Part shown: in pieces, positions 56,597 through 64,000 of the stretch
Layout: every line of letters starts with the position of its first letter
Numbering within the stretch: position 1 is the stretch's first letter
NCBI RefSeq assembly: GCF_000512585.2
Contig: NC_089241.1
Location: 7,582,001-7,646,000 of the forward strand
Direction: 5' to 3'
Origin: Kwoniella bestiolae CBS 10118
Lineage: Eukaryota; Basidiomycota; Tremellomycetes; Tremellales; Cryptococcaceae
Length of the DNA: 64,000 nucleotides
The notes under the pieces: generated by a model
Databases searched by the model: none
What the model was told of the DNA's origin: nothing
The model's input: only the letters and a program-made list of their open reading frames with translations
Translations under genes and position numbers: made by a program

Positions 56597-58614
56597 CTAA
56601 GCTCGAACTTGCAACCCAAGTTTGATAGTCATCGTATTCATATAATCCTCTACAATCACAAAGGACTTATCAGCTGGACTGTTTGACCCCGCAAGTGAAA
56701 AAGGGCACGTGAATATCAACTTACCAGCCTGTCTCCTCATAGTCCAGTACTCCTGTAACAAATCATTGATTTCATTCTCATGTGTCTGAATGAAATTTGC
56801 CATTTCATTCTCTAACTCCTTCTGCTCTGCTAACAACAGATCACGCTGTTTTTGCCATCCCCCTCGTTCCTTCGTGCGGACCTTGTATCTACAACCATCA
56901 CAAACCATCAGCTCCCCATAAGTCAAACAGAAGTAGGAAAGGAAAAGTGATAATTCTCAACTGGCAGACCCCACTCACTCAGCTTTCAAATCCTCCAACC
57001 GCTTATTATGTTTCTCCCTAATCTCATTAGTCAACTCCTGCTGCCTATCCAACTTATTCTGCGCATTTTCAATCTGCCTCTGCAGCTGATCAGATCTCGA
57101 CTGGAGATTCTTCAGCTCCATCTCCTTGGATTCCTTCTTTGATACCCAGGACGTTTTGGCCCGCTTGGACTCTTCGATCTTGCTCTTCTGCCCCTCTATA
57201 GTCTTCTGGAGATCTATGAGGTTCTTTAGGTCCAGTTCCAGGGAGGTTATCACTTCAAGTCTGTTGGATAGTTCTCGAGCTTTTAGTTGGAAGGAGGATA
57301 GACGGGCTTTCTCGGATGAGAGGGAGAGGGTCATTTCGGTGATTTGTTTTTTGATTCGGTCGGGTGATTGGACGAGGCGGGATTTGGTGGAGAGGATTTG
57401 ATGTTGGATTTGAGTGTTGAGGTGGGCGTTGTGAGCCTGGAATGGAGATGTGATAACATGTGTTAGTGATTATGCTATCATTCAAATTGTATATGGTGCG
57501 ATTGATGCAGAGCTTTGACAGGAAAAGAGAGTACGATGAACATCCCACTCACAGCCTGGTCCATCAACCCTTGTCTCTCCTTCTTCAGCTCTTCGACCTC
57601 CCCGCTCAACTTGATCTGCTGCGATCTCAACTCCAGCAATTCAGCTCGAAGACCGTCGTTCCTCTTCTGAGCTTGTTCAGATTGTGGTCTCTCAGCTGCA
57701 TTTCGGGCACTAAGAGTCATATCACGATATCAGCTTGCCATTTCAAAACTTGAAGCTGAGAAGATACTTACGTGATTTCGCTGATGTCGTTCTCAACTTG
57801 ATCGATCTTCTGTCTGAGCGATACCGTTCTATTGATGATTGGTTAATCAGCTGCTCTCCATGGTATGAAAACAGTTAAAAACAGATGCCCACTTCTCAGC
57901 CTGTTCCTGCAACCTCGCCTGTAAATGAGCTTGGAAATGCGCCCTCTCGTCTCTGAACTTGGCAAAGTTCATGATCCCACTTAGCACCGTTCTGAAACGT
58001 GCTGCTTCGGGTCGAGTGATATCGGCGAGGGAGAAGTTGGTAATTCCACATAGGTTTGCTAGGTCTCGTCTGCATACATGAGACAGAGTGTTAGCGTTCA
58101 TGTCTTCATACATACTCTTGTGGTGGATTCGGTGGAGAAACTCCGGGTATAGGAGGGAGAAGTTAGATAGGTCAGTCCATCGTTGGTGTGGTACTTACAC
58201 ATGGCGAAAGAACATTGTAAATTGAAGGGCATCGCCGTACATTTCCTAGTGACCCAAATGTGATCAGCTTTGATCCTCTTTCTCACATTACCACACGCTT
58301 CATCTCGATGTGCATTCCTCATCATCCACATGTGTCAATGAGACCTGACCCAAGCATCAACCCACCTTATACTCCATCATCCCCAACAAAGCCTTCTTAG
58401 GCGCCTCGATCGACTCCACCGGCGCACCCATCAAAGCCTCTATCAACCCCGCATAGATCCCCTGCGTCGTACCCGGCGTGGGCTTGGTGAGATCCTCCAT
58501 CTGTGCGGGTATACCGAGCGCCGAGAGACATTGGAGCAACTCTGGTAAGCCGAGGGTTGGGAAGCCGGGGAGGATCTGGGATTGAGATGGGGGTTTACGG
58601 TTTGACTGGGACAT
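56597..58614 (-). CDS. NUF2: kinetochore protein Nuf2 (Ndc80 complex)
   Basis: With Ndc80 it forms the microtubule-binding dimer of the outer kinetochore. Seven or so exons, about 450 residues. The start MSQSNRKPPSQSQILPGFPT leads into the CH domain (LGLPELLQCLSALGIPAQME, then QGIYAGLIEALMG) and its second part (LANLCGITNFSLADITRPEA with RFRTVLSGIMNFAKFRDERA, the family's ILSGIINFxKFRExR signature). From about 57900 down the rest is an almost continuous coiled coil rich in Leu, Glu, Lys and Gln (QEQAEKTVSLRQKIDQVEND ... LQRQIENAQNKLDRQQELTN). It ends EDYMNTMTIKLGLQVRA at TAG/TAA 56597-56599. Both CH and coil have the usual sizes. It faces YCG1 across 395 bp. Confidence 0.94.
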
Positions 58615-59009
58615 TGTGGTTGTTGTTCCTCTTCTTGCTTCTTATAGTTTTTTCTGAATCTGGCAATGTACCCAAGCCAAGTATAGACGATGACAAACGG
58701 CTGGTGAGCTCGATGTGATGCGGTGATGTGATGATGCTATGTATGATGAGCTGCTCAACGTTGTAATGTTTGTTGACACCATCTGGATCTTTGTTTTTGT
58801 TTTCATCGTCGTTCATTTTCTGATTTTGACGCGTATGTATAATGTTACGTAATACCACCAAATCGCGTAAAGTAAACAAACAGCAACGAGCAACAACATC
58901 GACCATCATCTTTCCTCCTTCTTTTGCTTCTACTCACAGACTATTCACTACACACATCACACATACTGCATCATAGAGTAAGATTACAGGAGGAACAGAC
59001 CCAACCAAG
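58615..59009. promoter_or_regulatory. bidirectional promoter of NUF2 and YCG1
   Basis: 395 bp separate the ATGs of two mitotic genes read outward. It contains ACGCGT at about 58829 (in TGACGCGTATG). ACGCGT is the MCB core that MBF binds at G1/S in yeasts; in basidiomycetes this use is an inference. Poly-T tracts (58640-58660) and a pyrimidine-rich stretch (58910-58935) flank it. Confidence 0.5.
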
Positions 59010-62000
59010 ATGGTCTCAACATCCTCAGCCAAACAATCCCGCACCAGAGCACTAACCCCTTCCTACCTTACCGATACCTTGCCCTCCCTCCTCCCGCCCA
59101 TATTCGAGCAAGTCCAACATACCACCGCGAACCACCGAAAGAACATCGTTTCGCTCCATAAGATCCAACACCAATGCTCGACCATCACTGAAGAGACGCC
59201 CAAGGGCACCAAGCTTGTGGGAGAGAGGGCATTTAACAATGGGTTTATAGAGATGGTTAATAGGGTGTTACCTGTCAAGAAAGGGACGGCTGTAGCGGAT
59301 AGGGTGGTCAAGTTTGTGGCTAGTTATGTGGCTTATTCTACTGAGCAAGGTGCGCTCTCCCCTCCTTTCTGTTTTCTATGTCCTGATGCCTGGGCTGATT
59401 TGACTCTCCATGATTTAGATGCGGCGAACAGAACTGAAGGTCAAGATGAAGAAGAAGAGGAAATGGAAACCTTCTCATCGAGATTCGTTGTGAAACTACT
59501 CAAACATTTGCTTACAGGGATGGAGGCGAAAGACAAGAATGTCAGGTTTAGAGTGACGTTGTTGACAGTTTCAATGATAAATGGTCTGGGAGAGATGGAG
59601 TGAGTGCTACCTTTTGATTGCTGTACTAGGCTTTTCATGAAGAGCAGTGTATCACCGGGACGACCGTGTGCTGACCACGGTGCCTGATAGTGATGATCTA
59701 TACGTGTTATTGAGAGAATCTCTCTTGAACAGATCAAGAGATAAAGAAGCTGCTGTTCGAGTACAAGCTGCTCTTGGTTTAGCCAAATTACAAAGTGGTG
59801 AAGATGAGGACGACTTGGAAGAAGGACAGGAATCTCTGGGAGAAGTATTGCTTGATCTGTTAAGATACGACCAAGCAGCGTAAGTCGTATAGTCACGTCT
59901 GATCCTCTATCGTAGGGTTCACCGCTGACCTTTGGCATAAATGCTTTGTAGGGAAGTTCGAAGAGCAGCATTATACAATCTACCTCGCAATCCCACCACA
60001 CTGCCGCACATCCTGGCTAGAACAAGAGACACGGATCCAATCCTTAGACGTACTGTGTATGCTGGATCGTTATCCGCCACAGCCCTTCCTGATCCCAGGG
60101 TATTATCTATCGCTCAGAGAGAAGAGATTGTAAGGAATGGTTTAGGGGATCGAGAAGGAAGTGTCAGAAAGGCTGCGGCGGGGATGCTGGGCGGATGGGT
60201 TGACCTGGTTGAAGGAGATATGATTGAAGTGAGTGTGATTCTGCTGTCATGATGCGTCAGAATGATTTAGCTGAATCATCTCTGCACGTTGATCAGTTCT
60301 TGTCTCGTTTTGACGTGGTCTCAAGTCAAGTAGCAGAAGAAGCTTTGATATCAGTCTTTGTCACTCGGCCTGAGATACTTGATATAGTCGAGTTCAACGG
60401 TAAGCTGGCTTATAAGCGGAGTCTGCCTCGACATGTAGCTGACCATAATGGCAGACGAATTCTGGACGTCATTGAACCCCGAAAAGGCATTCTTGGCCAG
60501 AGTCTTTGTTGACCATTGCATCTCGAACAAGGTATGTCAGCTTGAAATTCATGCGCGTAGTGACTAAACTCAAGATTCTCTTCGTAGGACGACGTCCGGC
60601 TCGAAGAAGCTCTTCCTGTAGTCACGGCCCTCGCGTTCTGCATCCAGGATGAATACAACAAGTTGGTGGGATCTACCAATGATGGGAATGAAGATATCAC
60701 CGATCGCGCGTTCATTGTTGGAGAATTACTCAAACTTGCTGTGAATCTCGATTATGCGGATGAAATTGGACGAAGGAAGATGTTCCAGCTTGCTCGTGAG
60801 TGACGTTATCTACATAGTGGAGAGTGATCCTCACATAGCCAAGTGCAAGATGGCTGATTTAGATCTTATCTGCAGGCGAAATGATCTCTCAAGCCAATCT
60901 ACCCGAACCACTCATCCCCAAATGCCTGGATATCCTATCCAAAATCGCTAATGGTGAAAGGGATCTGATCAGAGTAGTAGTCGACGTAGTCACCGAGCTT
61001 AGAGAGGGAGGGGAAGATCTGCACGACGAGACCGACGAGGAAGGACCGATGGATAGTCAGTCGTCCTCGACAAGCGACCAGTCCATCATCCGTCGAAGAT
61101 CGGTGATCTCAGCCTCGCGACGAATGAACTCTGAGGATCCAGAAGAAAGGATGAAAGCTGCTTTGATCGATTTAAGATGCCTGTTGATCTGTATCAGCCT
61201 ACTGGAAAGGGCCAACTCGAATTTACAGGATAATTCGGTCTTCCATGGACTGTTGCCTGATTTGATCATTCCTGCTGTGAGGAATAAGGAGGAACCTGCT
61301 TTGAGGGATCAGGGGTTGATCTGTCTGGGATTATGCTGTATGATCGATGCGGTGAGCTGAACTGTCCATATCTTTGGTGTACGGGATTGATTAGCTGACG
61401 GTTCCATCTCCCGGTATCGATTTTACTAGAAAATGGCAACCAACTCGTTTGGGCTGTTCATTCAGCAACTTACCGCTGCGGATGACGAGTTGAAAGTTAA
61501 AGTATGTCAAGTTGTATTTGACCTCTTGATGTTACATGACATCAATGATCTGGTATCTAATACTATGGCAGTAAGTATCTCTGGTTCATGACGCGCAAAC
61601 AAAGCTGATACATTTGATGTAGGCCGATAAAGTGGTAGAGCTTGTTCGACATGTCTTAAGCCAAGACTCACCAGAAGTACAGGCTGTAGCTTGTGAAGGC
61701 GTGGCGAAGTTGATGTTGGCGGGTATGATATCTGATGAGACTGTGAGCTTGTCGTGGCATTGATTCAATACGCAGGATAGCTCATGTTTTTGACCTTCTT
61801 CGTAGGTGTTACAATCGCTGGTCTTACTTTATTTCTCACCTGAGACGGCGGACAATCAACCTCTTCGACAATGCTTGACTTACTTCTTGCCTGTATATTG
61901 TTACTCTTCATCGGAGAACCAGGGGAGGATGCTCTCTGTGAGTACCGCTAAGAAAGATAAAGGGAACACCTACGCCGAGCTGATAGTGTGCGATGGATAG

Positions 62001-62989
62001 ATCTTCTCGGATACTTTCGGTCTCTTAGCACAGCTCTCTGAAGATGCTGAGGACGAGGAGATGCCTCCTCTGGCTCAGATGGGTTTGATGATGGTTGATT
62101 GGTTAGATCCACACAAGACTGTGTAAGTGCTTCTGTTTGATTGGCTGTTGTTGTAGATCAGCTAATGATGGTTATAGTGAAAGAGGAGGCGCTACGATAG
62201 ATACTGCTATTCACTTAGACTTGGCTGAGCAGATATTCAGATCTCTATTGACGGAAACTTCCAGTAAGCTGAATCACTACATCTTGTATGGTGTTTAGCT
62301 GACCATTTCAATTGCGATTTCTCAGAAGACATGAGGAAAGCCTTAGTATCATTCTTATCGAAACTCAACCTTCCCGAAGCAGATGATAGCTCCGTGCAAT
62401 CATGGAGATTGAAATCGCTCATGGCTCTGATACAAGCTATAAGAGCTAAACGACCGTTCGGCGATGCATCTTCGAAGAACGCTTTGGCGAAGTTCGAAGG
62501 CGTCTTGCTCAAGCGATATACCGAGTTGGAAGAGTACGACGAAGATGCATTTAGAGGAGAGGGAGGCGAGAATGAGAGAATAGAGGAATTATGGGGATTC
62601 ATCGATGATGTGTAAGTTCACCGTTCATTTTTTTTGGACCCGCGTAACATGGTAGTGATGCTGATTTGTCTCATAGTGAGGAGAAAGACATAGATGCTCA
62701 GTCGGAAGTTGGGTCACGAAGGGGCAGGAGAGCTTCGTCGACCACTTCGACCCGCCGAGGCTCGGTCACTCCCTCCGTGATCAGCGATGATGATAGGAGT
62801 ACGATACTTGGTGATAACTCAGATGAAGATGCGGATGAGACTCCCAGGAAACCTAGAAGTACTGTCGTGGCTAAGCCCAAGTCGAGAGGGAAGAAGATGG
62901 AAGTGGTCGAAGAGGAGAGTGAGGAGGATACGGAGGTTGAGAGTATACTTGGTGAGGAGGAGGATGATGAGGACGAGTTGGCTTTGTAG
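59010..62989 (+). CDS. YCG1: condensin HEAT-repeat subunit Ycg1/CAP-G
   Basis: Subunit of condensin that, with Brn1/CAP-H, grips DNA and drives chromosome compaction. About 1,030 residues over at least thirteen exons. MVSTSSAKQSRTRALTPSYL is followed by the family N-terminus (LLPPIFEQVQHTTANHRKNI, VSLHKIQHQC). HEAT repeats run through VVKLLKHLLTGMEAKDKNVR, LRESLLNRSRDKEAAVRVQA and LALGLAKLQSGED-like sequence, then VRRAALYNLPRNPTTLPHIL and RDTDPILRRTVYAGSLSATA, typical of CAP-G (residues R-D-x-D and R-R-x-V-Y). A disordered loop lies at about 61010-61130 (DETDEEGPMDSQSSSTSDQS). The second half (ALIDLRCLLICISLLERANS, EPALRDQGLICLGLCCMIDA) carries the Cnd3 C-terminal HEAT region. The tail is acidic and Ser-rich and ends DEDELAL at TAG 62987-62989. 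Confidence 0.93.
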
Positions 62990-64000
62990 TCTTTGGTCCG
63001 ACAGGGTGTGTTTGGGTGACTATTATAGGATTAGGATGATAGTTTTGTATAATGTATTTTTCTTTTTGGGTTTAAGATCTTACTGGTTTATGAGCAGAGA
63101 TCATTCACGTCAGTAAAGTCATTCTCATTTCCGGCGGAAACCAATACAACCGGAAAAGTCGAATCAACCTCGCGTCCAAAGTCCAAGCGTCAACCTACTG
63201 TATCATCATCTCAATTGACTGCTTTGATAAATTCATGTATACCCATAAGCAATCAAACCATCATCCAGACCCTTCCCTCTTCTCCTTCCCTCTTCTCTCT
63301 CCAGACTGAACCCCTGAGCCCTTGAGATTCCCCTCCCCCTCTTACCCCTTTCTGGATGATTCGAACCCGGAACGTCACTTCTCCACTTCGTATCCCTTTT
63401 CATCGTTTCCATGAGCAAGGAGAGTGAAGTGGATGATTGTTCGTTTGAAGAGGTGAAGTACGATTTCTCAGAGATATTGTCCCTTCCTTGGTGGAGGTTG
63501 GAATAGGGAGGGCGGGGGCAGTTGTCGAGAGACGTTTCTAACCCTAAGGTGAGTTCATTTTTGTATATGTATCACTCCAACTGCAAGGGGAATGCTTGTG
63601 ACGAGGTTCAAGCAACCAGGTAGCTCCATGAGGCGGGAGAGATCAGCTTGCCATTTGTGTACTCCTTGTGCTACTCGTCGTGTACTGCTCAATCGCATTT
63701 TCCGAAATACTCATTCAATCGTATATGCTAACTCTCATATTACGCGCAGTGCATTCACCACCCAACTTCCTTATCGCCCAATAACCCTCATCTTCATAAT
63801 CCCAATCCAACTCTACACGAACATTCCTGCTTCACGCTCAGACAGTAATTCCAGGAATGATCGATACTCGTGACACACCGTGGGTTCTACTCCGAGTATG
63901 AGCCACGGGTTGGGGTCTATCAAAGAATGACGGGTTCCTTCTCCTGGAAGGATTGGGTATACTACAGATAAGAAGTGTCTCTTTGTCCTTCCTCTTCGGA
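62990..64000. other. window end, no gene supported
   Basis: About 1 kb downstream of YCG1. A GGGTTCGAATC tRNA B-box-like string is present on the minus strand at about 63360-63370, but the flanks do not pair as a T arm (see rejected list). Pyrimidine-rich tracts at 63265-63345 may be the leader of a gene that lies beyond the window. Confidence 0.4.

Noticed and set aside
63340..63400. Possible tRNA on the minus strand (B-box-like GGGTTCGAATC)
   Set aside because: The bases on either side (CCGGG and CATCC) pair only at the closing position, and no A box or acceptor stem could be drawn upstream.
63592..63873. A plus-strand gene near the window end
   Set aside because: The frame has Ile/Thr/Ser-rich sequence without domains and no supported splice partners.

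Overview
The window is nuclear DNA of a basidiomycete yeast, most probably a tremellalean (Cryptococcus/Kwoniella type). The evidence is: genes packed with short (about 45-70 nt) GT-AG introns with CTGAC/CTAAC-like branch points; gene content that includes an ergosteryl-beta-glucosidase of the EGCrP2/Sgl1 type and a histidine-rich urease GTPase of the Ure7 type; Ser-rich single-pass membrane proteins of the basidiomycete style; and an SRA-only methyl-DNA reader. No mobile element, CRISPR array, rRNA or convincing tRNA was seen.

Layout. 1-916: 3' part of a SAM methyltransferase gene (+). 2958-4500: Ser-rich, Mid2-like membrane protein (+). 5059-6876: mitochondrial acetylornithine aminotransferase ARG8 (-). 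7246-8643: RNA polymerase III subunit RPC37 (-). 9000-10362: unknown Cys-motif protein (+). 10675-14191: GH5 steryl-glucosidase SGL1 (-). 14606-15926: dienelactone hydrolase (-). 16325-19538: decapping activator PAT1 (+). 19961-23089: second Ser-rich membrane protein (-). 24046-25959: protein with Crinkler-like ubiquitin-fold headers (-). 25960-29060: gene-poor. 29061-33861: FG nucleoporin (-). 34806-36449 and 36684-37613: two unknown low-complexity proteins (-). 40168-44776: multi-KH RNA-binding protein (-). 46058-49205: CDC7 kinase (-). 50269-52020: SRA/YDG protein (+). 52737-54520: urease accessory GTPase URE7 (+). 55203-56195: small zinc-knuckle-like protein built from six exons (+). 56597-58614: kinetochore NUF2 (-). 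59010-62989: condensin YCG1/CAP-G (+). 62990-64000: no gene seen.

Most genes are housekeeping and do not form a pathway cluster. The right-hand third is rich in chromosome-biology genes: CDC7 (replication firing), the SRA protein (5-methylcytosine reading), NUF2 (kinetochore) and YCG1 (condensin). NUF2 and YCG1 share a 395-bp divergent promoter. RPC37 and the Cys-motif gene (356 bp), and dienelactone hydrolase and PAT1 (398 bp), are also divergent pairs.

The most notable observations are: microexons of 9, 14 and 19 nt in two genes; a KH domain that seems split by a long Met/Gly/Pro-rich insertion; a Crinkler-type ubiquitin-fold header in a fungal protein with no recognisable effector end; an SRA protein lacking any RING or PHD; and recurrent AACCGGTT (Grainyhead/CP2-like) sites in intergenic DNA. 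Exon joins were worked out by eye from splice signals and reading frame; coding ends are firm where I say so, and starts are less sure.
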